DNA of 64,000 bases from Bdellovibrionales bacterium CG12_big_fil_rev_8_21_14_0_65_38_15 (GCA_002787775.1 PCUW01000050.1:50774-114773); one strand, 5' to 3'. Counted from the stretch's first letter, positions 17,852-27,179 are shown. Numbers and translations: made by a program. The notes: generated from the letters alone by a model not told the origin.

Positions 17852-18946
17852 TTAACTCTTACTCATTAAGTCAGTTAGAACTTTCGTTATATAGCTAGCA
17901 GACTTTAAGGTCGTTTGTTGCGCCATTTGATCATTATCGATTTGAACAAATGGAGCAATCTCCATCATGTCCGAACCTGTTATATTTGTGTATTGACCAA
18001 CTAAATCTAAAAATAGGATTGCTTCGTGAGGTGCCAGTCCGCCGATTTCTGGAGTTCCTGTTGCTCCTGCGTATTGGCTGTCTAAAGCATCTATGTCAAA
18101 GCTGATATAAACTTCATCGAATTGCTTTTTCTTCAGGTATTGCTCAAATGAACTTAACGATTTTTCCAGCCCATTATGTTTAATTTCATCTGCCCAAAGC
18201 TGATGGACTCCAAATTTGTTCTCCCAATGTGAGCGAACTTGACCGCTTGATCGTATTCCAATTTGGTAGATATCGGATGGGTCTTGAAAGAGAGGAATAA
18301 TAGGAGGAACCCAACTTCCAAAACATAAATCAATTCCTAGTCGTTCAATCATGAGATCGGTATGGGCATCAAAGTGAATTAAGCCAATTTTCTTTTTTAA
18401 TTTTGCTTTATTTTCGGCCCAAGCTTTGACTAGAGGGTAGCTGACTGAATGATCGCCACCTATGCCAAATACTTTAGCCTGAGGAAAATTATTTAAGAAC
18501 TTATTATAGGCGAGCTCAGTCAAACTCAGTGGACTAACAGGAAGATCAATATTCTCGTCTTTGTAAATTGATTTTCTGATCTGTTTGATGGTTTCAATGT
18601 TTAAATACTTATCGTGTAAAACCTGAGGAACAACAAGAATATCGCCTAAATCAGTTACACTCCATTCAAATTGACTTAACATCGATTCGCGTAAAAAAAG
18701 TGGTCCCCAGTTGGCTCCTCTTTGAATCCCTCCACCTGTATCACTACAAATACCTAAGACGGCGACACCTGAAAAACCATCATTGAGATTCTTAACTAAA
18801 CTTTCTTGCCATTGCAGAGGAATATTCTCTTTCGATTGATACAAAAGATCATGTAGGCTCTCTTTTCTTGCTTTAGCATTTGAGACAGTAAAGACGCCTT
18901 CGCCGGGCGGTCTCATACATAATTTAGAAAATTCAAAAAAATTCAT
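17852..18946 (-). CDS. Arginase/agmatinase-family ureohydrolase
   Basis: This 364-residue member of the ureohydrolase superfamily uses a dinuclear Mn site to cleave guanidino groups. Metal ligand motifs are all present: GGDHSVSYP, HFDAHTDL and SFDIDALD. An N-terminal extension of about 65 residues is longer than in typical agmatinases (about 300). Substrate (arginine, agmatine, formiminoglutamate or another guanidine) cannot be read from the sequence. It lies 11 bases downstream of the dehydrogenase-like gene and just upstream of aat. Confidence 0.88.
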   Translation of the reverse strand: MNFFEFSKLCMRPPGEGVFTVSNAKARKESLHDLLYQSKENIPLQWQESLVKNLNDGFSGVAVLGICSDTGGGIQRGANWGPLFLRESMLSQFEWSVTDLGDILVVPQVLHDKYLNIETIKQIRKSIYKDENIDLPVSPLSLTELAYNKFLNNFPQAKVFGIGGDHSVSYPLVKAWAENKAKLKKKIGLIHFDAHTDLMIERLGIDLCFGSWVPPIIPLFQDPSDIYQIGIRSSGQVRSHWENKFGVHQLWADEIKHNGLEKSLSSFEQYLKKKQFDEVYISFDIDALDSQYAGATGTPEIGGLAPHEAILFLDLVGQYTNITGSDMMEIAPFVQIDNDQMAQQTTLKSASYITKVLTDLMSKS

Positions 18947-18957
18947 TAAGTATAATC

Positions 18958-19905
18958 CTAGATAAATTCATTTTTTATAATTTTTTTACTTAAGTAGACA
19001 TTGCTCCATCTACTATCAAAGTCTTTTGCAGAAAGACTCAGCCAATCTTTCGATACTTTTGTCACGAAGTTGATGATTCGTTGATCTAATTGCTCATCAA
19101 CTCCCGCCAGGTGAGAAGTATTAAAAGAATTGGCTGGCATCATTGAAAAATCAAATGGTTCCGGATGAAAGACATCGAGATAAGCTTTTGCTTTAGGCCG
19201 TATGTTTAGCCATTCGATGAGATCATTCATTTGAACCAATCCACCACGAGCAGCATTGATAAAAACACAATCTTCATTGAGTTGCTTCAAAAAGCTTGAG
19301 TTGATCATCTCTTGATTCAATTTATTTAAACTGCAGGCCATGATGATACAATTAGCCTGCGTATTCATCTCATTATTATTAGTATAGGGGTCATAGATAC
19401 TTATTTGATTCGCATGAGGACTCAACGACTGATGAAGTATCTTTGCAATATGTCCATTTCCAATAATTTGAATATTAAGTTCTTCTAGTGATTTTCTTTT
19501 CCAGCTTCTTGATTTATCCCATGACGTTGAAAATGGAGGGGTTGAAAATGCGTGGTAAAAACAACCTAAGATATATGTTGCTACGGCTTGTGCTCTAATT
19601 TCGTTTCCTAAAATAATTGGAGCTGATAGAGAGCGAACAATTGATGGATCAAAATTATCATAACCAGAGTTAGGATGAATAATGAGCTTAACTTTTTCAA
19701 GTTCTTTTTGATCAAGATCTTTGAGATTCAAATGTGTATTCGTGACTAAGATATCGGTGTCACTCAAATCATTTTGATATTCAATGCCGATAGAATTGAC
19801 GGCCAGTTTTTCTTTTTCTCGAAAGTCACTGGCCTGATAGGTTGATAAGCCTGTTCTATAAAGCTTGTTGGTATAAGTTTGGATTTGAGTCGAAGATGCT
19901 TTCAT
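18958..19905 (-). CDS. D-2-hydroxyacid dehydrogenase-family protein
   Basis: This 315-residue NAD-dependent 2-hydroxyacid dehydrogenase is of the SerA/lactate dehydrogenase type. Features are the nucleotide-binding IIGNGHIAK followed by the acidic end IYDPY, the catalytic Arg in NAARGGLVQ, the Glu in LDVFHPEP and the His in SHLAGVDEQ, so the catalytic triad is intact. The glycine loop is atypical (GNGHIA for GxGxxG). The gene begins 50 nt inside the preceding papain-like gene; AAGG about eight bases before the ATG supports this start. Substrate unknown. Confidence 0.78.
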   Translation of the reverse strand: MKASSTQIQTYTNKLYRTGLSTYQASDFREKEKLAVNSIGIEYQNDLSDTDILVTNTHLNLKDLDQKELEKVKLIIHPNSGYDNFDPSIVRSLSAPIILGNEIRAQAVATYILGCFYHAFSTPPFSTSWDKSRSWKRKSLEELNIQIIGNGHIAKILHQSLSPHANQISIYDPYTNNNEMNTQANCIIMACSLNKLNQEMINSSFLKQLNEDCVFINAARGGLVQMNDLIEWLNIRPKAKAYLDVFHPEPFDFSMMPANSFNTSHLAGVDEQLDQRIINFVTKVSKDWLSLSAKDFDSRWSNVYLSKKIIKNEFI

Positions 19906-21604
19906 TTGGAGCCTTGTAAATGAGCGCTTCTACCTTACCATAACATACGCGTGTTAGTTCACCGTTTTCTTGGTGAACGTCGCGACAACGTCTTGTTTCT
20001 TTAGCAAAACGACCATCATCTAGCTGTGTTAAACTAAGCTTTTCAGCAATATCGAGTTTATCAACTGGATCTGGCTCAAAACGTCGCTCCGCGCGATTTC
20101 CTAAGATAAATGAGATTGGTCCATGTTCGTAGTAGGCGACTTCAGCAATATTGTCTGGAGATATTGTTGGGCGACCAAGTACATATTTTACCGGCCAATT
20201 GATTGTACCAAAAGCATGATAGACCAACTCGGAGCAAACAATTTTATCTAGAGTATTTACATCAAAGTTAAAGTCATAATCTTTGCCAAGTTGTGCCAAA
20301 GTTCTTTCATAAATTCTTGCAGCCTCTTCCATATCGCTGAGGACATCTCGCTGACGGTATAGAGTAAGTTCATCGATATTTAAAAACTCTTCAAGAGTAT
20401 TAAGCCAAACACCTGGTCTTAGGGCTTCTGCGATAACCTTGCCGTTCTTGATATCTTCTTGGTGTGGCCTAATCACAGGATGATCCCACATACCAATTTC
20501 TTTAAGTTGTTTTTCAGTTCCTAAGTAAATCGCCGCATGACCGTAGTGACCTGGAATAAATGTATCGGTTAGAGCAAACGGTGTTTTCTCAGTAAGTATA
20601 TCAAGTGGCTTTAATCTCTTTAACAGCTCAACTTTATACTCTTCATGCTCATACATATAACCTTTTCTAAATCTAAAACGGCCCGCGATATTACCGAATA
20701 ACCCACTGGTCGCATCGATAATACCTGCCAATAGGCGGGAGAATCCATCTCCTAAGGAATAGTATTTGATATCAAAATCAACTTCATTATGAAGGTCGTG
20801 AGCAGACTCATTACTTTCAATTGAAGCGACGAGCTCTCTAAGACTTGAGTCTTCAAATTTTCTAAGAGCGTCTTGTCTTGAGTTGACGTAACTCTCAAGA
20901 CCTTTTTTAAGGTGGTTTCTCGATTTTCTGGTGAAGCTATGTTTTGCCATCGCTGCAACTTCATCTAGTCTGACGTCCTTGCCTTCTTTTGCTCTGATTA
21001 AGTCTTTAATCATATGGCGAGTATGCTTATTTCTAAAAAAGCCGTTATAAGCTTTTAGAAAACCATCAAACATTGTTAGGTGAGCTGAAAGCCATAGTGC
21101 ATTTTTTCTTGCTTCAATCGAATCAGAATTGGTTAAGAGTTCATCGCCCTTAACAATTTTTTTGTTTGGTACATACAGAGAAGTCACTTCATAAATTTTC
21201 TTACTGACAACTGAGTAGGCGTCAGAAATTTTTAAAACAACAAAACGATTGTGACCGGTAATAACAGATTCATCTTCTGTCTTCTTTCTAAGCAGCATGC
21301 CATAGCGCCATGCAAAGTCGCTTAATTTATCCATTTCTTTTTTAAGTTCAAGGTAGGTTTGAATATTTTTTTCAAGAGTTTGCTCATTTTGCGGGTTATT
21401 ATGCCAGTCGATATTTAAGTTAGAGAGTCTTTCACGGATAAAGAGAAGTTCGACTAGCTCTCTAGCTTGTCCGCTTTCATCTGCCTTAAAATTATCTATA
21501 TGCTCAGCATATTGATCGATCATATTTGCTTCATCAGCTGATGCTTTTTGACCAAAAGCGATGGCCTGAAGAAGTAGCAGAACAAGAATAATGTACTTAC
21601 GCAT
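19856..21604 (-). CDS. Exported permuted papain-like (YiiX/C92) hydrolase
   Basis: This 582-residue protein has a cleavable signal peptide (about 1-22). The long N-terminal part is helical and of unknown function. At about 345-480 lies a permuted papain-fold amidase segment of the YiiX/YaeF type: catalytic His in PGHYGHAAIYLG and catalytic Cys in KIVCSELVYHAFG. Such enzymes cut amide or ester bonds in the envelope, for example lipid or peptidoglycan-linked substrates. Here the target is unknown. It heads the minus-strand group and overlaps the dehydrogenase-like gene by 50 nt. Confidence 0.75.
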   Translation of the reverse strand: MRKYIILVLLLLQAIAFGQKASADEANMIDQYAEHIDNFKADESGQARELVELLFIRERLSNLNIDWHNNPQNEQTLEKNIQTYLELKKEMDKLSDFAWRYGMLLRKKTEDESVITGHNRFVVLKISDAYSVVSKKIYEVTSLYVPNKKIVKGDELLTNSDSIEARKNALWLSAHLTMFDGFLKAYNGFFRNKHTRHMIKDLIRAKEGKDVRLDEVAAMAKHSFTRKSRNHLKKGLESYVNSRQDALRKFEDSSLRELVASIESNESAHDLHNEVDFDIKYYSLGDGFSRLLAGIIDATSGLFGNIAGRFRFRKGYMYEHEEYKVELLKRLKPLDILTEKTPFALTDTFIPGHYGHAAIYLGTEKQLKEIGMWDHPVIRPHQEDIKNGKVIAEALRPGVWLNTLEEFLNIDELTLYRQRDVLSDMEEAARIYERTLAQLGKDYDFNFDVNTLDKIVCSELVYHAFGTINWPVKYVLGRPTISPDNIAEVAYYEHGPISFILGNRAERRFEPDPVDKLDIAEKLSLTQLDDGRFAKETRRCRDVHQENGELTRVCYGKVEALIYKAPNESIFDSNPNLYQQAL

Positions 21605-21706
21605 AGTTAGAGCCTTTATCGGTGCTTATAAATATATTCATTTAGAATAGAGGCAACTGGATTGAGACTCAATGCGTCATGTAAAAACTCCATGGTTTTT
21701 GGCTGA

Positions 21707-21735
21707 TTGACAGGGATCTGGTATTCAACATAAAA
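21707..21735 (+). promoter_or_regulatory. Candidate sigma70 promoter for map
   Basis: A consensus TTGACA at 21707-21712, 17 bases, then ATAAAA at 21730-21735 lies 33 bases ahead of the map ATG. The -35 is perfect and the -10 weak. Confidence 0.5.
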
Positions 21736-21768
21736 GTGATCAAACTATTTGAATTTTAAGGTTTTTTA

Positions 21769-22539
21769 ATGATTTCAATTAAATCTGCTCGTGAAATAGA
21801 ACTAATGAAAAACACCTGTGCTCTAGCGGCTTCGACCTTAGAGTATATCGAGGAGTTTATTAAGCCAGGTGTCTCTACCGAAGACCTTAATAAGCTTTGT
21901 CATGATTATATCGTTAAAAATGGTGCTTATCCTTCACCACTTAATTACAACGGATTTCCAAAGTCTGTTTGTACCTCTCTTAATGAAGTCATCTGTCACG
22001 GTATTCCAAGTAAGAAAGATGTCTTAAAAAATGGCGACATCCTAAACATCGACGTCACCACTTATCTTCAAAAGTTTCACGGCGATACGAATAAAACCTT
22101 CTTCGTAGGCGAAGTTAATCCTGAGTTAAAGAAGTTGGTTGAAGTGACTTATCAATGTATGCGCGAAGGTATCAGACAGGTAAGACCTGGGGCCAGAATC
22201 GGTGATATTGGAGCAGTTATTCAAGAGATTGCTCATGATCACGGATACGGTGTGGTTGAAGAGTACTGCGGTCACGGTATTGGACGTGAGTTTCATGAAG
22301 AACCACAAATTGTTCATGTTGGTAAAAGAGGAACAGGCCCTGAAATGAAGCCTGGTATGACTTTTACAATAGAGCCGATGATTAATCTTGGACGTCGCCA
22401 TAGCCGTCTCTTAAAAGATGGTTGGACTGTTGTCACACAAGATGGAAAATATTCGGCGCAGTTTGAGCACACCATTTTAGTTACCGAAGAAGGTCAAGGT
22501 CACGAAATTCTCACTCTTAGAAAAGAGGAGATGGCGTAA
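21769..22539 (+). CDS. map: Methionine aminopeptidase, type I
   Basis: This 256-residue enzyme removes the initiator Met from nascent proteins. The five dimetal ligands are in place: Asp95 (NIDVTTY), Asp106 (HGDTNKTF), His169 (YCGHGIG), Glu202 (TIEPMI) and Glu233 (QFEHTILVT), plus the substrate-binding His78 (ICHGIP). Length is that of the bacterial type Ia enzyme without the zinc-finger extension. A BFD-type ferredoxin gene follows 11 bases later. Confidence 0.97.
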   Translation: MISIKSAREIELMKNTCALAASTLEYIEEFIKPGVSTEDLNKLCHDYIVKNGAYPSPLNYNGFPKSVCTSLNEVICHGIPSKKDVLKNGDILNIDVTTYLQKFHGDTNKTFFVGEVNPELKKLVEVTYQCMREGIRQVRPGARIGDIGAVIQEIAHDHGYGVVEEYCGHGIGREFHEEPQIVHVGKRGTGPEMKPGMTFTIEPMINLGRRHSRLLKDGWTVVTQDGKYSAQFEHTILVTEEGQGHEILTLRKEEMA

Positions 22540-22550
22540 GACCCAACCTA

Positions 22551-23267
22551 ATGACGATGAGTTTGTTTGGCCTTCCAACTTTACCTAAAGATCAATTTGA
22601 GTTTAATCAAACTCAATTCTTTATTAGTTTTGATAAAAAAGAAAAAATTACTGAATGGAATTATTATGGCCCTGATGGGCTCGTTGAAGAGCTTGAAAAA
22701 GCTGGTCACGAAATAATTGGTTTATCTTTACATGAAGCCTTTAAAAAAAGTGCAAGCTTTACAGGATCCGCCCATGCCGTTTATTGGCAATTAGGTCGAT
22801 TACTAGGATATTGGCAACAAACGAATGTTGATCAATGCCAAAATGATTTGATCTGTCGCTGCTTTGGTGTTTCACGAAGTGAAATCTTAGAACACGTTAT
22901 TCAAAATTCAAAAACAAGTCTAAATGAAATTGGTATGGCAACAAAAGCAGGATTAGGCTGTGGCCAGTGTCATCAAGATATCAAAAAAACTGTTCAGGAT
23001 TATTGTGATAAATATAGTTATGTCGTCCCAAGTAAAACAAATCCACTTGGTCTTAATCCAATCTCTTTATTAATTAAATTAGATTCATTTCTAACTCTAT
23101 GGAATGAGAAACAAGAGACAAGACTAAAGATAGAGTTGTTAGGCATTAAGGATTATACCGTCTATGCAAAATACTCTGAGTCTCAAGCGAATCTATTAGA
23201 AAGTTTTACAACCACTGTGTTGAATGAATTTGGATTGAATTTGAAATGGGAACCTACTAACTTTTAG
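22551..23267 (+). CDS. Protein with central BFD-like [2Fe-2S] domain
   Basis: This 238-residue protein carries the bacterioferritin-associated-ferredoxin/NifU-type cluster motif C-x-C (Cys102, 104 in LICRCFG) and C-x2-C (Cys137, 140 in GLGCGQC), within the usual SRSEI..H helix context. It is flanked by an N-terminal domain of about 95 residues, faintly like the NifU scaffold start, and a C-terminal domain of about 85 residues that was not recognised. It might act in Fe-S assembly or iron mobilisation. The Met at residue 3 is an alternative start. It converges on and overlaps the next gene by 11 bases. Confidence 0.7.
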   Translation: MTMSLFGLPTLPKDQFEFNQTQFFISFDKKEKITEWNYYGPDGLVEELEKAGHEIIGLSLHEAFKKSASFTGSAHAVYWQLGRLLGYWQQTNVDQCQNDLICRCFGVSRSEILEHVIQNSKTSLNEIGMATKAGLGCGQCHQDIKKTVQDYCDKYSYVVPSKTNPLGLNPISLLIKLDSFLTLWNEKQETRLKIELLGIKDYTVYAKYSESQANLLESFTTTVLNEFGLNLKWEPTNF

Positions 23268-23901
23268 ATTTTTTTTGCTTTAATTCATTTTTACATTGAT
23301 CAAATAAGACTCGCCATTTCTCAAGCCCTGAAAAAATACTAATCCATTCTTTTCTATGTTCATCTAAAAAGATATTAGAAATTTCACTTTCAAGGTAACG
23401 ATACTTTTCCCTTAACGTTTTAAGCTCGGGGATCTTTTGTTCCAAACAATGTGCTGATGGTGCGTAGACCTCAAGATCTGCGACATAAGAAAAGAAGACC
23501 TGTGGCATTTGTTTACGAAGCTCATCTAGGGTAATCATGCGCATGGTCACAAGGGCATCCGGTGATAGGGAACTTTGCTTTATTTTTGAAGCTTTAAAAA
23601 TACTTTTTCCACCCAACATAAACTCTTTGAGTAATCTGACTGAGGCATGGGCATGACTAATGCTGCAGACTCTTTCAAAGACATCGTCTCTTAGCTCAAG
23701 GCTTGGGTTTCCAGACCATTCGTTAAAGAAAAGTTGATTGAGTTTATATTCTGGTCCAGAAGATTTTATTTTATGAAGACGAGCTTCTTCCCCAGCGAGA
23801 CAGCGCAGCAATTGACTCGGCTGCTGATCACTTGCCCAGATGTTTCTACTTACTAGAATTGTGCAAAAGAGGATAAATCTCATATAATTCAAATGTTTCA
23901 T
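23257..23901 (-). CDS. Secreted protein of unknown function
   Basis: This 214-residue protein begins with a signal peptide (about residues 1-23, ending near IWASDQQ). The mature part is mostly helical and charged, with four or five cysteines (LLRCLAGEE, ERVCSI, AHCLEQK, DQCKNE) that could form disulfides. No domain was recognised. It is divergent from tatC, 52 bases away, and convergent with the BFD-type gene. Confidence 0.65.
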   Translation of the reverse strand: MKHLNYMRFILFCTILVSRNIWASDQQPSQLLRCLAGEEARLHKIKSSGPEYKLNQLFFNEWSGNPSLELRDDVFERVCSISHAHASVRLLKEFMLGGKSIFKASKIKQSSLSPDALVTMRMITLDELRKQMPQVFFSYVADLEVYAPSAHCLEQKIPELKTLREKYRYLESEISNIFLDEHRKEWISIFSGLEKWRVLFDQCKNELKQKKSKS

Positions 23902-23953
23902 TAACTACTTATCGTTCAATTATAAGAACGAACTTAATTCATCGGGTATATTT

Positions 23954-24709
23954 GTGAAGGAAATGAGTGTCCAAGAACACCTAGAAGAGCTTAGAAAAAC
24001 TGCCCTAAGAGTATTTGTCATTCTTATCCTTGCCTTCTTTGTATCTTACCACTTTGGCGATTTATTGTCTGAAATCTTATTGTCTCCGCTGCGTGAGGTT
24101 TTGATTGATCAAAAATTAGGTCAAATTGTTTATCTTGGCATTTTTGATAAAATTTTAAGTCAGCTTCAAGTAGCTTTTTGGTCGTCTGTTTTAATTTCGT
24201 CACCGTTTTGGTTTATTGAAATTTGGAGATTTGTGCGGCCTGGTCTTTATGAAAATGAAGCAAAAGTGATTAAGCCATTTTTACTATTAGGCTTTCTCTT
24301 ATTTGCAACTGGTGTGGCCTTTGGCTATTTCTTGGTTTTTCCACTTACATTTAAAGTCCTCATGCAATTTGGTGTTCAAGACGTTGCAGCGACGATTTCA
24401 TTGAAAGAATATCTTGTGACTACAAGTAAGATCTTAGTTCTTTTGGGTCTCGTATTTCAGCTACCTAATCTTTTACTCATTCTTGGATTTATGGGATTGG
24501 TGACCAAGTATTCCTTGCGTGAAAAACGTCGTTATATTTATGTCGCCTTTGCGGTTTTATCGGCACTCTTAACTCCACCTGACCCGTATACGATGATTTC
24601 ACTATGGATACCCTTAGTTTGTTTGTTTGAACTTGGCGTTTGGGCAGTTGCTATAATTGTTCACCCCTGGTTAGAGCGTCGACATAAAAGAGAAATGAAT
24701 GAAAGTTAG
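23954..24709 (+). CDS. tatC: Twin-arginine translocase subunit TatC
   Basis: This polytopic inner-membrane protein of about 251 residues recognises twin-arginine signal peptides of folded exported proteins. Motifs are EHLEELRKTALR at the N-terminus, FWFIEIWRFVRPGLYENE, FGYFLVFPLTFKVL and the six-helix pattern ending with LLTPPDPYTM. The start is either GTG 23954 or ATG 23963; a GAAGG lies between them and decides neither. No tatA or tatB is adjacent. The stop overlaps the next gene by 11 bases. Confidence 0.95.
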   Translation: MKEMSVQEHLEELRKTALRVFVILILAFFVSYHFGDLLSEILLSPLREVLIDQKLGQIVYLGIFDKILSQLQVAFWSSVLISSPFWFIEIWRFVRPGLYENEAKVIKPFLLLGFLLFATGVAFGYFLVFPLTFKVLMQFGVQDVAATISLKEYLVTTSKILVLLGLVFQLPNLLLILGFMGLVTKYSLREKRRYIYVAFAVLSALLTPPDPYTMISLWIPLVCLFELGVWAVAIIVHPWLERRHKREMNES

Positions 24710-25235
24710 TATGTTAAGAAAGTTAGTTCTTTCAGTTATAAGCAGCTGGCTTGCTTTGGTTATCTATACGGACTTTATTGTCGTGCCAACAGTCTTCACA
24801 ACTTTATCAAACAGAGTCGAGGCAGGGGAGCTTGGTATGAAAGTTTTCTCAGCGCTTGGTGCTTTTGAAGTTGTCGCTTCAATTTTTTTATTTTTCAGTG
24901 CCATCGTTGTTTTTAAGAAGTTTCGAACAAAACGAGCCGGCTATTTATTTATTTTTGCCACTTGTCTTTGTGGTTTCGCACTTTTGGGAAAGTTTTATAT
25001 GACTCCCAAAATTACAAAACTAAATTCATTGAAATATACATTGAACGAAGCCACGCCACAGTATAAAGAGATCGATCAAGAGCATCAGCTCTATCATGGT
25101 CTCTATATTAAACTTGATGGCACTAAGATTCTTTTTTTATTGGCAGGACTTTTTGGATCACTAAGAAGTAGTCGATTTGATAATGAAGGACTTTTTAGTT
25201 TAAAGAAATCTAGTATTCATGGGAGTAGGGGATGA
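24699..25235 (+). CDS. DUF4149-like membrane protein
   Basis: This 178-residue inner-membrane protein has four hydrophobic segments (about 8-28, 45-70, 80-98 and 138-158). It has the DUF4149/TMEM205-like pattern of an N-terminal helix followed by a VPTVFTTL segment and a FYMTPKIT turn. Function unknown. ATG 24699 lies inside tatC; ATG 24711 is an alternative. It overlaps hldD by 4 nt (ATGA). Confidence 0.6.
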   Translation: MKVSMLRKLVLSVISSWLALVIYTDFIVVPTVFTTLSNRVEAGELGMKVFSALGAFEVVASIFLFFSAIVVFKKFRTKRAGYLFIFATCLCGFALLGKFYMTPKITKLNSLKYTLNEATPQYKEIDQEHQLYHGLYIKLDGTKILFLLAGLFGSLRSSRFDNEGLFSLKKSSIHGSRG

Positions 25236-26212
25236 TTTTAGTTACTGGCGCTGCAGGATTTATTGGAAGTGTTCTTGCTGCAGAGTTAAATCGTCTTGGC
25301 TTTGATGACCTTATTTTAGTTGATCGACTTGGAAGTGATGAGCGTTGGAAAAATATTAGAAGTGTGAAGTTTTCAGAGTTCATCCACGCTGATGATTTAT
25401 TTGAAGCGGGTGTCATAGAGGATCTGAGTGAAGTTAAAGCAATCTTTCACATGGGAGCTTGCTCATCCACCACAGAAACGAACGTCGATTATTTAATGTC
25501 TAATAATGTGGAGTTTTCAAAAGCTCTTTTCCAATGGGCGACACAAGCACAGATCCCCTTTCTCTATGCCAGCTCAGCTGCAACCTACGGAAACGGAGAG
25601 AATGGTTATAACGATAGCCATGAAGATATAGATCAATTGCGTCCTCTCAATCCTTATGGTTGGAGTAAGCAAGTTTTTGATCAATGGGTACTTAAGCAAG
25701 AGCAATGTCCTCCTCTTTGGTATGGATTAAAGTTTTTTAATGTGTTTGGGCCAAATGAATCTCACAAAGAAGACATGAGATCTCTGGTGAATAAAGCCTT
25801 TCATCAGATCAATGAGAATGGAAAAGTAAAACTTTTTAAATCTCATAAAGATGGTTTTAAAGACGGTGAACAGCTTAGAGATTTTGTCTATGTCGTTGAT
25901 GTGGTTAAGGCCATGCTTGAGATGTGGCAACTTGGTGAGCAAGATAAGAACGGTCTTTATAATATGGGGACTGGAATAGAGCGCTCTTTTAAAGATCTTG
26001 TTTTGGCGACATTTAAGGCGATGGGAAAAGAGTCTTCAATAGAATATATTGATATGCCAATTTCCATACGTAACCAATATCAATATTTCACCAAAGCAAA
26101 TATGGCTAAGTTTATGGAATTACTGCCATCATTCAAGTTTACGGCCTTAGAGGATGCAGTTTTAGATTATGTTAGAAGCTACCTTAATAAAGATGTCAGC
26201 TATTCCGATTAA
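25232..26212 (+). CDS. hldD: ADP-L-glycero-D-manno-heptose 6-epimerase
   Basis: This 326-residue short-chain epimerase makes ADP-L-glycero-beta-D-manno-heptose for the LPS inner core. It begins with the nucleotide loop VTGAAGFIGS, contains GACSSTTETNVDYLM and the catalytic YGWSK (Tyr/Lys), and has FNVFGPNE and GEQLRDFVYVVDV. The ATG overlaps the upstream stop (ATGA) behind GGGAGTAGGGG. It implies heptose-containing LPS in this organism. Confidence 0.96.
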   Translation: MILVTGAAGFIGSVLAAELNRLGFDDLILVDRLGSDERWKNIRSVKFSEFIHADDLFEAGVIEDLSEVKAIFHMGACSSTTETNVDYLMSNNVEFSKALFQWATQAQIPFLYASSAATYGNGENGYNDSHEDIDQLRPLNPYGWSKQVFDQWVLKQEQCPPLWYGLKFFNVFGPNESHKEDMRSLVNKAFHQINENGKVKLFKSHKDGFKDGEQLRDFVYVVDVVKAMLEMWQLGEQDKNGLYNMGTGIERSFKDLVLATFKAMGKESSIEYIDMPISIRNQYQYFTKANMAKFMELLPSFKFTALEDAVLDYVRSYLNKDVSYSD

Positions 26213-26229
26213 GTTTGGCAGGAGAGTTT

Positions 26230-27177
26230 ATGCCAAAAAATTTTAACCATCTGGGTTCTCGCTGGATTAAAGCACCTATTTCAATGTTGCTTGAATTTAG
26301 TGACCATTTTCACTATCCGATCTGCTTAGTTTTAAATAACGATAAAAAAGTCATTATTGATTACGACAGCGAATCAGTAAGACCTAGACTTGAGAGTTTT
26401 GGTGATAAAAATGTTACCCATGTTTACTTGCGTGAAGCTGATTTGGTCTCCTTTATGCGAGAGATTAAAGAATCGCTCAACTTAAAAAAGAACAACAATG
26501 ATTTGGAAGCTGAAGCAGTTGTTTTAACTTTAAGTGGTTGTTTTGAACTTGTACGAAATAGTTTTCATTCCCTTGGTTTATCTAGTACGAACATCGATTT
26601 GGCCGTTGAAGTCAATATGCTTTCGATAAAAATGTTAAGCGAATCACCCAATTTAGTCAGCTTATTAAAGAAGATGGAAAAAGATTTAAATCCATATTTT
26701 ATTAGGGCGATTCTATCTTCTTCAATGTCAACTTGTTTGGTCGATGCCTATTCATGGGGAAGCCAGAGTATTAAAGAAAAAGTTTCACTAGCTTGTATGA
26801 TCAGACAACTTAACTGGAATCAAGAGCATTTTAAAATATATGATGAAGGTTCAAGCATTAAGAAAATTGAAAAATTACCATTAGAAATGGCGAATTTGTT
26901 AAAAGCCAATGGAACTTTTTCAAAAGAGGTTATTGAAATCGTTGAGCAATCTTTTGAGACACCTGATGCCAAGGGATTTCCTAGAGGTCTCGGTGCTGCA
27001 TCTATTGGTCGTCTTTCAGCTTTATCAATTGTTAGTCATTCTTTAATTCAAAAACTTTCTTTTTATAAATACGACTACAATAAGAAAGATGAAATATTAA
27101 GTGAGTTGAAAGAACAATTTAAAGAAGGTCAATTTATTCAAATTATGGAAGGAGTATGCCGCATGATTGCGGCTTGA
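26230..27177 (+). CDS. Degenerate HD-GYP-like protein
   Basis: The chosen ATG sits 6 bases after CAGGAG and gives 315 residues; an upstream TTG at 26215 is also open. The C-terminal half recalls HD-GYP c-di-GMP phosphodiesterases. It has ACMIRQLNW where LLHDIGK would be expected, and QSFETPDAKGFPRGLG (about 233-248) resembling the HHE..DGSGYP.GL signature. The metal-binding HD and HH residues are missing, so catalysis is unlikely. It may bind a nucleotide or a partner. The N-terminal 100 residues were not recognised. The stop shares bases with the start of the FliG-like gene (TGATG). Confidence 0.55.
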   Translation: MPKNFNHLGSRWIKAPISMLLEFSDHFHYPICLVLNNDKKVIIDYDSESVRPRLESFGDKNVTHVYLREADLVSFMREIKESLNLKKNNNDLEAEAVVLTLSGCFELVRNSFHSLGLSSTNIDLAVEVNMLSIKMLSESPNLVSLLKKMEKDLNPYFIRAILSSSMSTCLVDAYSWGSQSIKEKVSLACMIRQLNWNQEHFKIYDEGSSIKKIEKLPLEMANLLKANGTFSKEVIEIVEQSFETPDAKGFPRGLGAASIGRLSALSIVSHSLIQKLSFYKYDYNKKDEILSELKEQFKEGQFIQIMEGVCRMIAA

Positions 27178-27179
27178 TG
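27147..27179 (+). promoter_or_regulatory. Hairpin bridging ribosome-binding site and start of the FliG-like gene
   Basis: GGAAGGAG at 27147-27154 is too far (22 bases) from the ATG at 27177. A perfect 6-bp hairpin GCCGCA-TGAT-TGCGGC at 27158-27173 lies between them. If folded, it leaves 3 + 3 unpaired bases, an ideal spacing of six. The hairpin is inside the end of the upstream gene. Confidence 0.5.
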
